Below, piece after piece: positions 1-9,434 of a DNA stretch of 64,000 bases; position 1 is the stretch's first letter, and every line of letters starts with the position of its first letter. The position numbers and the translations under genes are program-made. The stretch comes from Eutreptiella sp. 'Long Island Sound 2002' (lineage: Eukaryota; Euglenozoa; Euglenophyceae; Eutreptiales; Eutreptiaceae). The notes beneath the pieces were generated by a model that was given only the letters and a program-made list of their open reading frames with translations, did no database searches and was not told the origin of the DNA. Where the stretch lies: positions 44,133,722 through 44,197,721 of the forward strand of contig OZ038385.1 in the NCBI GenBank assembly GCA_964036045.1, in the 5' to 3' direction.

Positions 1-9
1 GTGACCGCG

Positions 10-57
10 ACCGCCGTCGGTTGGCCCGCAACCGCCGTCAGTTTCCCCGGGACCGCG
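10..57 (+). repeat. Representative 48-bp dimer (21-mer + 27-mer)
   Basis: The 21-bp subunit (10-30) is core ACCGCCGTC plus tail GGTTGGCCCGCA. The 27-bp subunit (31-57) is the same core plus tail AGTTTCCCCGGGACCGCG. Without the internal GGACCG hexamer the second tail becomes 12 bp and aligns with the first (GGTTGGCCCGCA against AGTTTCCCCGCG). The dimer therefore looks like a duplicated 21-mer in which one copy gained a hexamer resembling the ACCGCN motif that flanks it. The most common alternative 27-mer has GTGACC in place of GGGACC. The order of events (monomer, then hexamer gain, then dimer amplification) is inferred. Confidence 0.9.
18..34. other. Dyad symmetry (6-bp stem) in the 48-bp unit
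   Basis: CGGTTG (18-23) and CAACCG (29-34) are perfect reverse complements around the 5-nt loop GCCCG, so each canonical dimer carries a short hairpin-capable element at the 21-mer/27-mer boundary. Two common variants (loop GCCCA or GCCGG) leave the stem intact. The hybrid 27-mers (GGTTGGCCCGGGACC) and the GGTGAGCCC variant lose it. A second 4-bp dyad, CGAC-CGCC-GTCG (8-19), lies just upstream and exists only in units with GCGACC. Structure in vivo is not shown by the sequence. Confidence 0.7.
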
Positions 58-63
58 ACCGCC
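45..63 (-). other. Two-tetrad G-quadruplex-type motif, minus strand
   Basis: The + strand has C-runs at 45-48, 53-54, 59-60 and 62-63 separated by 4, 4 and 1 bases. The complementary strand therefore has four G-runs of at least two within 19 bases. The spacing recurs in most dimers with either GGGACC or GTGACC. Only two-tetrad structures are possible from this motif, which are weak as single units; the interest is the roughly 48-bp periodic recurrence over 64 kb. Confidence 0.45.
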
Positions 64-393
64 GTCGGTTGGCCCGCAACCGTCGTCAGTTTTCCCGTGA
101 CCGCGACCGCCGTCGGTTGGCCCGCAACCGTCGTCAGTTTTCCCGTGACCGCGACCGCCGTCGGTTGGCCCGCAACCGCCGTCAGTTTCCCCGGGACCGC
201 GACCGCCGTCGGTTGGCCCGCAACCGCCGTCAGTTTCCCCGTGACCGCAACCGCCGTCGGTTGGCCGGCAACCGTCGTCAGTTTTCCCGTGACCGCGACC
301 GCCGTCGGTTGGCCCGCAACCGCCGTCAGTTTCCCCGGGACCGCAACCGCCGTCGGTTGGCCCGCAACCGCCGTCAGTTTCGCCGGGACCGCG

Positions 394-420
394 ACCGCCG
401 TCGGTTGGCCCGGGACCGCG
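394..420 (+). repeat. Hybrid 27-bp subunit (GGTTGG tail with hexamer)
   Basis: This subunit has the GGTTGGCCC start of the 21-mer tail followed by the GGGACCGCG end of the 27-mer tail, so it looks like a recombinant of the two subunit types. It is followed by another GGTTGG subunit and makes a 54-bp step instead of 48. Similar hybrids recur in small clusters across the window, for example near 480-550, 2,130-2,180, 4,885-4,945 and 16,450-16,590. They usually lie next to subunits reading GGTGAGCCC, or to 27-mers ending CAATTTCACCGGGACC. They are the main reason long-range offsets are not multiples of 48. Confidence 0.85.
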
Positions 421-2057
421 ACCGCCGTCGGTTGGCCCGCAACCGCCGTCAGTTTCCCCGTGACCGCATCCGCCGTCGGTTGGCCCGGGACCGCGACCGC
501 CGTCGGTTGGCCCGCAACCGCCGTCGGTTGGCCCGGGACCGCGACCGCCGTCGGTTGGCCCGCAACCGCCGTCAGTTTCCCCGGGACCGCAACCGTCGTC
601 AATTTCACCGGGACCGCAACCGCCGTTGGTTTGCCCGGGACCGCGACCGCCGTCGGTTGGCCCGCAACCGCCGTCATTTTCCCCGGGACCGCAACCGCCG
701 TCAGTTGGCCCACAACCGCCGTCAGTTTCGCCGGGACCGCAACTGCCGTCGGTTGGCCCGGGACCGCGACCGCCGTCGGTTGGCCCGCAACCGCCGTCAG
801 TTTCCCCGTGACCGCAACCGCCGTCGGTTGGCCGGCAACCGTCGTCAGTTTTCCCGTGACCGCGACCGCCGTCGGTTGGCCCGCAACCGCCGTCAGTTTC
901 CCCGGGACCGCGACCCCCGTCGGTTGGCCCGCAACCGCCGTCAGTTTCCCCGTGACCGCGACCGCCGTCGGTTGGCCCGCAACCGTCGTCAGTTTCCCCG
1001 TGACCGCGACCGCCGTCGGTTGGCCCGCAACCGCCGTCATTTTCCCCGGGACCGCGACCGCCGTCGGTTGGCCCGCAACCGCCATCATTTTCCCCGGGAC
1101 CGCAACCGCCGTCGGTTGGCCCACAACCGCCGTCAGTTTCGCCGGGACCGCGACCGCCGTCGGTTGGCCCGGGACCGCGACCGCCGTCGGTGAGCCCGCA
1201 ACCGCCGTCAGTTTCCCCGTGACCGCGACCGCCGTCGGTTGGCCCGCAACCGTTGTCATTTTCCCCGGGACCGCGACCGCCTTCGGTTGGCCCGCAACCG
1301 CCGTCAGTTTCCCCGTGACCGCAACCGCCGTCGGTTGGCCCGCAACCGCCGTCAGTTTCGCCGGGACCGCGACCGCCGTCGGTTGGCCCGCAACCGCCGT
1401 CAATTTCCCCGTGACCGCAACCGCCGTCGGTTGGCCGGCAACCGTCGTCAGTAAACCCGGGACCGCGACCGCCGTCGGTTGGCCCGCAACCGCCGTCAGT
1501 TTCCCCGGGACCGCGACCGCCGTCGGTTGGCCCGCAACCGTCGTCAGTTTCCCCGGGACCGCGACCGCCGTCGGTTGGCCCGCAACCGCCGTCAGTTTCC
1601 CCGGGACCGCGACCGCCGTCGGTTGGCCCGCAACCGTCGTCAGTTTTCCCGTGACCGCGACCGCCGTCGGTTGGCCCGCAACCGTCGTCAGTTTTCCCGT
1701 GACCGCGACCGCCGTCGGTTGGCCCGCAACCGCCGTCAGTTTCCCCGGGACCGCGACCGCCGTCGGTTGGCCCGCAACCGCCGTCAGTTTCCCCGTGACC
1801 GCGACCGCCGTCGGTTGGCCGGCAACCGTCGTCGGTTTTCCCGTGACCGCGACCGCCGTCGGTCGGCCCGCAACCGCCTTCAGTTTCCCCGGGACCGCGA
1901 CCGCCGTCGGTTGGCCCGCAACCGCCGTCAGTTTCGCCGGGACCGCGACCGCCGTCGGTTGGCCCAGGACCGCGACCGCCGTCGGTTGGCCCGCAACCGC
2001 CGTCAGTTTCCCCGGGACCGCGACCGCCTTCGGTTGGCCCGCAACCGCCGTCATTTT

Positions 2058-2063
2058 CCGCGG
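2058..2063. repeat. CCGCGG-bearing unit variant (TTTTCCGCGGGACC)
   Basis: This variant 27-mer tail occurs about once per macro-module, followed one subunit later by CCTTCCGTTGG. Examples begin at 2,058, 4,810 and 7,493 and recur in both families (for example near 33,518, 39,143, 54,910 and 58,675). Its fixed position relative to the 26-bp pair and the CAATTTCACCGGG unit shows that the macro-module, not the dimer, has been the recent unit of copying. Confidence 0.8.
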
Positions 2064-2380
2064 GACCGCGACCGCCTTCCGTTGGCCCGCAACCGCCGTC
2101 AGTTTCCCCGTGACCGCAACCGCCGTCGGTTGGCCCGGGACCGCGACCGCCGTCGGTTGGCCCGCAACCGCCGTCGGTTGGCCTGGGACCGCAACCGCCG
2201 TCGGTTGGCCCGCAACCGCCGTCAGTTTCCCCGGGACCGCAACCGCCGTCAATTTCACCGGGACCGCAACCGCCGTCGGTTGGCCCGGGACCGCGACCGC
2301 CGTCGGTTGGCCCGCAACCGCCGTCAGTTTCCCCGGGACCGCTACCGCCGTCGGTTGGCCCACAACCGCCGTCAGTTTCG

Positions 2381-2607
2381 CCAGCCCGCGACCGCCGTCG
2401 GTTGGCCCGGGACCGCGACCGCCGTCGGTGAGCCCGCAACCGCCGTCAGTTGGCCCGCAACCGCCGTCAGTTTCGCCGGGACCGCAACCGCCGTCGGTTG
2501 GCCCGGGACCGCGACCGCCGTCGGTTGGCCCGCAACCGCCGTCATTTTCCCCGGGACCGCAACCGCCGTCGGTTGGCCCACAACCGCCGTCAGTTTCGCC
2601 AGCCCGC
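2381..2607 (+). repeat. Paired 26-bp frameshifting subunits, family I landmark (first copy)
   Basis: At 2,381-2,389 and 2,599-2,607 the tail reads TTTCGCCAGCCCGC, one base shorter than the usual TTTCGCCGGGACCGC, giving a 26-bp subunit. The two members start 218 bp apart (4 x 48 + 26). The nine-base marker recurs from 5,133/5,351, 7,816/8,034, 11,390/11,608, 14,553 (second member missing), 18,434/18,652, 21,186/21,404, 23,869/24,087, 27,443/27,661, 30,099/30,317, 42,068/42,286 and 44,820/45,038. All pairs are 218 bp apart. None was seen from 30,326 to 42,067 or after 45,046. The pairs delimit macro-modules of about 2.66-3.88 kb. Confidence 0.9.
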
Positions 2608-3050
2608 AACCGCCGTCGGTTGGCCCGGGACCGCGACCGCCGTCGGTGAGCCCGCAACCGCCGTCAGTTTCCCCGGGACCGCGACCGCTGTCGGTTGGCC
2701 CGCAACCGTCGTCATTTTCCCCGGGACCGCGACCGCCTTTGGTTGGCCCGCAACCGCCGTCAGTTTCCCCGTGACCGCAACCGCCGTCGGTTGGCCCGCA
2801 ATCGCCGTCAGTTTCCCCGGGACCGCGACCGCCGTCGGTTGGCCCGCAACCGCCGTCAATTTCCCCGTGACCGCGACCGCCGTCGGTTGGCCCGCAACCG
2901 CCGTCAGTTTCCCCGGGACCGCGACCGCCGTCGGTTGGCCCGCAACCGCCGTCAGTTTCGCCGGGACCGCGACCGCCGTCGGTTGGCTCGCAACCGCCGT
3001 CAGTTTCCCCGTGACCGCAACCGCCGTCGGTTGGCCGGCAACCGCCGTCA

Positions 3051-3056
3051 GTATAC
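3051..3056. repeat. GTATAC-bearing unit variant (first of many)
   Basis: In a minority of dimers the second tail reads CAGTATACCCGGGACC, almost always directly after a GTGACCGCAACC dimer half with TTGGCCGGCAACC. It creates a GTATAC palindrome. Positions read directly include 3,051, 4,182, 4,422, 5,803, 6,838, 8,486, 10,412, 12,060, 12,684, 13,623 and 15,176, and it recurs at the matching offsets later. A related GTAAAC form occurs near 1,451 and 17,504. It is a convenient AT-containing marker in an otherwise GC-only context. Confidence 0.85.
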
Positions 3057-5860
3057 CCGGGACCGCGAACGCCGTCGGTTGGCCCGCAACCGCCGTCAGT
3101 TTCCCCGGGACCGCGACCGCCGTCCGTTGGCCCGCAACCGTCGTCAGTTTCCCCGCCACCGCGACCGCCGTCGGTTGGCCCGCAACCGCCGTCAGTTTCC
3201 CCGGGACCGCGACCGCCGTCGGTTGGCCCGCAACCGTCGTCAGCTTTCCCGTGACCGCGACCGCCGTCGGTTGGCCCGCAACCGCCGTCAGTTTCCCCGG
3301 GACCGCGACCGCCGTCGGTTGGCCCGCAACCGCCGTCAGTTTCCCCGGGACCGCGACCGCCGTCGGTTGGCCCGCAACCGCCGTCAGTTTCCCCGTGACC
3401 GCAACCGCCGTCGGTTGGCCGGCAACCGTCGTCAGTTTTCTCGTGACCGCGACCGCCGTCGGTTGGCCCGCAACCGCCGTCAGTTTCCCCGGGACCGCGA
3501 CCCCCGTCGGTTGGCCCGCAACCGCCGTCAGTTTCCCCGTGACCGCGACCGCCGTCGGTTGGCCCGCAACCGTCGTCAGTTTCCCCGTGACCGCGACCGC
3601 CGTCGGTTGGCCCGCAACCGCCGTCATTTTCCCCGGGACCGCGACCGCCATCGGTTGGCCCGCAACCGCCATCATTTTCCACGGGACCGCAACCGCCGTC
3701 GGTTGGCCCACAACCGCCGTCAGTTTCGCCGGGACCGCGACCGCCGTCGGTTGGCCCGGGACCGCGACCGCCGTCGGTGAGCCCGCAACCGCCGTCAGTT
3801 TCCCCGTGACCGCGACCGCCGTCGGTTGGCCCGCAACCGTTGTCATTTTCCCCGGGACCGCGACCGCCTTCGGTTGGCCCGCAACCGCCGTCAGTTTCCC
3901 CGTGACCGCAACCGCCGTCAGTTGGCCCGCAACCGCCGTCAGTTTCCCCGGGACCGCGACCGCCGTCAGTTGGCCCGCAACCGCCGTCAATTTCCACGTG
4001 ACCGCGACCGCCGTCGGTTGGCCCGCAACCGCCGTCATTTTCCCCGTGACCGCGACCGCCGTCGGTTGGCCCGCAACCGCCGTCAGTTTCCCCGGGACCG
4101 CGACCGCCGTCGGTTGGCCCGCAACCGTCGTCAGTTTCCCCGTGACCGCAACCGCCGTCGGTTGGCCGGCAACCGTCGTCAGTATACCCGGGACCGCGAC
4201 CGCCGTCGGTTGGCCCGCAACCGCCGTCAGTTTCCCCGGGACCGCGACCGCCGCCGGTTGGCCCGCAACCGTCGTCAGTTTCCCCGGGACCGCGACCGCC
4301 GTCGGTTGGCCCGCAACCGCCGTCAGTTTCGCCGGGACCGCGACCGCCGTCGGTTGGCCCGCAACCGTCGTCAGTTTCCCCGTGACCGCAACCGCCGTCG
4401 GTTGGCCGGCAACCGTCGTCAGTATACCCGGGACCGCGACCGCCGTCGGTTGGCCCGCAACCGCCGTCAGTTTCCCCGGGACCGCGACCGCCGTCGGTTG
4501 GCCCGCAACCGTCGTCAGTTTCCCCGGGACCGCGACCGCCGTCGGTTGGCCCGCAACCGTCGTCAGTTTTCCCGTGACCGCGACCGCCGTCGGTTGGCCC
4601 GCAACCGCCGTCAGTTTCCCCGGGACCGCGACCGCCGTCGGTTGGCCCGCAACCGCCGTCAGTTTCCCCGTGACCGCAACCGCCGTCGGTTGGCCGGCAA
4701 CCGTCGTCAGTTTTCCCGTGACCGCGACCGCCGTCGGTTGGCCCGCAACCGCCGTCAGTTTCCCCGGGACCGCGACCGCCGTCGGTTGGCCCGCAACCGC
4801 CGTCATTTTCCGCGGGACCGCGACCGCCTTCCGTTGGCCCGCAACCGCCGTCAGTTTCCCCGTGACCGCAACCGCCGTCGGTTGGCCCGGGACCGCGACC
4901 GCCGTCGGTTGGCCCGCAACCGCCGTCGGTTGGCCCGGGACCGCAACCGCCGTCGGTTGGCCCGCAACCGCCGTCCGTTTCCCCATGACCGCAACCGCCG
5001 TCAATTTCACCGGGACCGCAACCGCCGTCGGTTGGCCCGGGACCGCGACCGCCGTCGGTTGGCCCGCAACCGCCGTCAGTTTCCCCGGGACCGCGACCGC
5101 CGTCGGTTGGCCCACAACCGCCGTCAGTTTCGCCAGCCCGCGACCGCCGTCGGTTGGCCCGGGACCGCGACCGCCGTCGGTGAGCCCGCAACCGCCGTCA
5201 GTTGGCCCGCAACCGCCGTCAGTTTCGCCGGGACCGCAACCGCCGTCGGTTGGCCCGGGACCGCGACCGCCGTCGGTTGGCCCGCAACCGCCGTCAGTTT
5301 CCCCGGGACCGCGACCGCCGTCGGTTGGCCCACAACCGCCGTCAGTTTCGCCAGCCCGCGACCGCCGTCGGTTGGCCCGGGACCGCGACCGCCGTCGGTG
5401 AGCCCACAACCGCCGTCAGTTTCCCCGGGACCGCGACCGCTGTCGGTTGGCCCGCAACCGTCGTCATTTTCCCCGGGACCGCGACCGCCTTCGGTTGGCC
5501 CGCAACCGCCGTCAGTTTCCCCGTGACCGCAACCGCCGTCGGTTGGCCCGCAATCGCCGTCAGTTTCCCCGGGACCGCGACCGCCGTCGGTTGGCCCGCA
5601 ACCGCCGTCAATTTCCCCGTGACCGCGACCGCCGTCGGTTGGCCCGCAACCGCCGTCAGTTTCCCCGGGACCGCGACCGCCGTCGGTTGGCCCGCAACCG
5701 CCGTCAGTTTCGCCGGGACCGCGACCGCCGTCGGTTGGCCCGCAACCGCCGTCAGTTTCCCCGTGACCGCAACCGCCGTCGGTTGGCCGGCAACCGTCGT
5801 CAGTATACCCGGGACCGCGACCGCCGTCGGTTGGCCCGCAACCGCCGTCAGTTTCCCCGG

Positions 5861-8800
5861 GACCGCGACCGCCGTCGGTTGGCCCGCAACCGCCGTCAGT
5901 TTCCCCGGGACCGCGACCGCCGTCGGTTGGCCCGCAACCGTCGTCAGTTTTCCCGTGACCGCGACCGCCGTCGGTTGGCCCGCAACCGCCGTCAGTTTCC
6001 CCGGGACCGCGACCGCCGTCGGTTAGCCCGCAACCGCCGTCAGTTTCCCCGGGACCGCGACCGCCGTCGGTTGGCCCGCAACCGCCGTCAGTTTCCCCGT
6101 GACCGCAACCGCCGTCGGTTGGCCGGCAACCGTCGTCAGTTTTCCCGTGACCGCGACCGCCGTCGGTTGGCCCGCAACCGCCGTCAGTTTCCCCGTGACC
6201 GCGACCGCCGTCGGTTGGCCCGCAACCGTCGTCAGTTTCCCCGTGACCGCGACCGCCGTCGGTTGGCCCGCAACCGCCGTCATTTTCCCCGGGACCGCGA
6301 CCGCCGTCGGTTGGCCCGCAACCGCCATCATTTTCCCCGGGACCGCAACCGCCGTCGGTTGGCCCACAACCGCCGTCAGTTTCGCCGGGACCGCGACCGC
6401 CGTCGGTTGGCCCGGGACCGCGACCGCCGTCGGTGAGCCCGCAACCGCCGTCAGTTTCCCCGTGACCGCGACCGCCGTCGGTTGGCCCGCAACCGTTGTC
6501 ATTTTCCCCGGGACCGCGACCGCCTTCGGTTGGCCCGCAACCGCCGTCAGTTTCCCCGTGACCGCAACCGCCGTCAGTTGGCCCGCAACCGCCGTCAGTT
6601 TCCCCGGGACCGCGACCGCCGTCGGTTGGCCCGCAACCGCCGTCAATTTCCCCGTGACCGCGACCGCCGTCGGTTGGCCCGCAACCGCCGTCATTTTCCC
6701 CGTGACCGCGACCGCCGTCGGTTGGCCCGCAACCGCCGTCAGGTTCGCCGGGACCGCGACCGCCGTCGGTTGGCCCGCAACCGTCGTCAGTTTCCCCGTG
6801 ACCGCAACCGCCGTCGGTTGGCCGGCAACCGTCGTCAGTATACCCGGGACCGCGACCGCCGTCGGTTGGCCCGCAACCGCCGTCAGTTTCCCCGGGACCG
6901 CGACCGCCGTCGGTTGGCCCGCAACCGTCGTCAGTTTCCCCGGGACCGCGACCGCTGTCGGTTGGCCCGCAACCGCCGTCAGTTTCCCCGGGACCGCGAC
7001 CGCCGTCGGTTGGCCCGCAACCGCCGTCAGTTTCCCCGGGACCGCGACCGCCGTCGGTTGGCCCGCAACCGTCGTCAGTTTTCCCGTGACCGCGACCGCC
7101 GTCGGTTGGCCCGCAACCGTCGTCAGTTTTCCCGTGACCGCGACCGCCGTCGGTTGGCCCGCAACCGCCGTCAGTTTCCCCGGGACCGCGACCGCCGTCG
7201 GTTGGCCCGCAACCGCCGTCAGTTTCCCCGTGACCGCGACCGCCGTCGGTTGGCCGGCAACCGTCGTCGGTTTTCCCGTGACCGCGACCGCCGTCGGTCG
7301 GCCCGCAACCGCCTTCAGTTTCCCCGGGACCGCGACCGCCGTCGGTTGGCCCGCAACCGCCGTCAGTTTCGCCGGGACCGCGACCGCCGTCGGTTGGCCC
7401 AGGACCGCGACCGCCGTCGGTTGGCCCGCAACCGCCGTCAGTTTCCCCGGGACCGCGACCGCCTTCGGTTGGCCCGCAACCGCCGTCATTTTCCGCGGGA
7501 CCGCGACCGCCTTCCGTTGGCCCGCAACCGCCGTCAGTTTCCCCGTGACCGCAACCGCCGTCGGTTGGCCCGGGACCGCGACCGCCGTCGGTTGGCCCGC
7601 AACCGCCGTCGGTTGGCCTGGGACCGCAACCGCCGTCGGTTGGCCCGCAACCGCCGTCAGTTTCCCCGGGACCGCAACCGCCGTCAATTTCACCGGGACC
7701 GCAACCGCCGTCGGTTGGCCCGGGACCGCGACCGCCGTCGGTTGGCCCGCAACCGCCGTCAGTTTCCCCGGGACCGCTACCGCCGTCGGTTGGCCCACAA
7801 CCGCCGTCAGTTTCGCCAGCCCGCGACCGCCGTCGGTTGGCCCGGGACCGCGACCGCCGTCGGTGAGCCCGCAACCGCCGTCAGTTGGCCCGCAACCGCC
7901 GTCAGTTTCGCCGGGACCGCAACCGCCGTCGGTTGGCCCGGGACCGCGACCGCCGTCGGTTGGCCCGCAACCGCCGTCATTTTCCCCGGGACCGCAACCG
8001 CCGTCGGTTGGCCCACAACCGCCGTCAGTTTCGCCAGCCCGCAACCGCCGTCGGTTGGCCCGGGACCGCGACCGCCGTCGGTGAGCCCGCAACCGCCGTC
8101 AGTTTCCCCGGGACCGCGACCGCTGTCGGTTGGCCCGCAACCGTCGTCATTTTCCCCGGGACCGCGACCGCCTTCGGTTGGCCCGCAACCGCCGTCAGTT
8201 TCCCCGTGACCGCAACCGCCGTCGGTTGGCCCGCAATCGCCGTCAGTTTCCCCGGGACCGCGACCGCCGTCGGTTGGCCCGCAACCGCCGTCAATTTCCC
8301 CGTGACCGCGACCGCCGTCGGTTGGCCCGCAACCGCCGTCAGTTTCCCCGGGACCGCGACCGCCGTCGGTTGGCCCGCAACCGCCGTCAGTTTCGCCGGG
8401 ACCGCGACCGCCGTCGGTTGGCTCGCAACCGCCGTCAGTTTCCCCGTGACCGCAACCGCCGTCGGTTGGCCGGCAACCGCCGTCAGTATACCCGGGACCG
8501 CGAACGCCGTCGGTTGGCCCGCAACCGCCGTCAGTTTCCCCGGGACCGCGACCGCCGTCCGTTGGCCCGCAACCGTCGTCAGTTTCCCCGCCACCGCGAC
8601 CGCCGTCGGTTGGCCCGCAACCGCCGTCAGTTTCCCCGGGACCGCGACCGCCGTCGGTTGGCCCGCAACCGTCGTCAGCTTTCCCGTGACCGCGACCGCC
8701 GTCGGTTGGCCCGCAACCGCCGTCAGTTTCCCCGGGACCGCGACCGCCGTCGGTTGGCCCGCAACCGCCGTCAGTTTCCCCGGGACCGCGACCGCCGTCG

Positions 8801-8917
8801 GTTGGCCCGCAACCGCCGTCAGTTTCCCCGTGACCGCAACCGCCGTCGGTTGGCCGGCAACCGTCGTCAGTTTTCTCGTGACCGCGACCGCCGTCGGTTG
8901 GCCCGCAACCGCCGTCA
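5861..8917 (+). repeat. 3.06-kb segment, copy B1 (offset 3,574)
   Basis: This segment matches 9,435-12,491 over 3,057 bp. The left edge is fixed by a G/T difference at 5,860 against 9,434; the right edge is the module switch at 8,918/12,492. The offset is not a multiple of three because two 26-bp subunits lie between the copies. A distinctive stop-creating variant, GGTTAGCCC, is shared near 6,022 and 9,596. The same pair recurs 16,053 bp further on, at 21,914-24,970 and 25,488-28,544. Confidence 0.85.
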
Positions 8918-9434
8918 GTTTCCCCGGGACCGCGACCCCCGTCGGTTGGCCCGCAACCGCCGTCAGTTTCCCCGTGACCGCGACCGCCGTCGGTTGGCCC
9001 GCAACCGTCGTCAGTTTCCCCGTGACCGCGACCGCCGTCGGTTGGCCCGCAACCGCCGTCATTTTCCCCGGGACCGCGACCGCCATCGGTTGGCCCGCAA
9101 CCGCCATCATTTTCCACGGGACCGCAACCGCCGTCGGTTGGCCCACAACCGCCGTCAGTTTCGCCGGGACCGCGACCGCCGTCGGTTGGCCCGGGACCGC
9201 GACCGCCGTCGGTGAGCCCGCAACCGCCGTCAGTTTCCCCGTGACCGCGACCGCCGTCGGTTGGCCCGCAACCGTTGTCATTTTCCCCGGGACCGCGACC
9301 GCCTTCGGTTGGCCCGCAACCGCCGTCAGTTTCCCCGTGACCGCAACCGCCGTCAGTTGGCCCGCAACCGCCGTCAGTTTCCCCGGGACCGCGACCGCCG
9401 TCGGTTGGCCCGCAACCGTCGTCAGTTTTCCCGT

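Noticed and set aside
404-420. CENP-B box-like match in hybrid subunits (GTCGGTTGGCCCGGGA)
   Set aside because: About 7 of the 9 core positions fit, but the first T of TTCG and the central A are missing. The units with TTCG (CCTTCGGTTGG) are followed by CGCA rather than CGGG. A GC-rich repeat can match this by chance.
626-811. Proline-rich (PPSVGPQPPSVSP) extensin- or collagen-like peptide
   Set aside because: Third-frame reading of the same satellite, interrupted by TGA wherever the unit has GTGACC. No signal peptide or flanking domain.
21-1193. Arg-Asp/Arg-Arg-rich product resembling RD/RS splicing-factor domains
   Set aside because: The RDRDRR pattern is a direct reading of GACCGCGACCGCC in one frame. 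No RNA-binding domain or non-repeat segment accompanies it.
2430-2440. GGTGAGCCC as splice donor or stop signals ending genes
   Set aside because: It is a two-base variant of GGTTGGCCC in a copied module; apparent ORF ends cluster there only because TGA is created in one frame.
3051-3056. GTATAC units as TATA-type promoters
   Set aside because: The 6-bp palindrome is a one- or two-base change of the ordinary CAGTTTCCC tail, recurs as part of copied modules, and has no adjacent gene.
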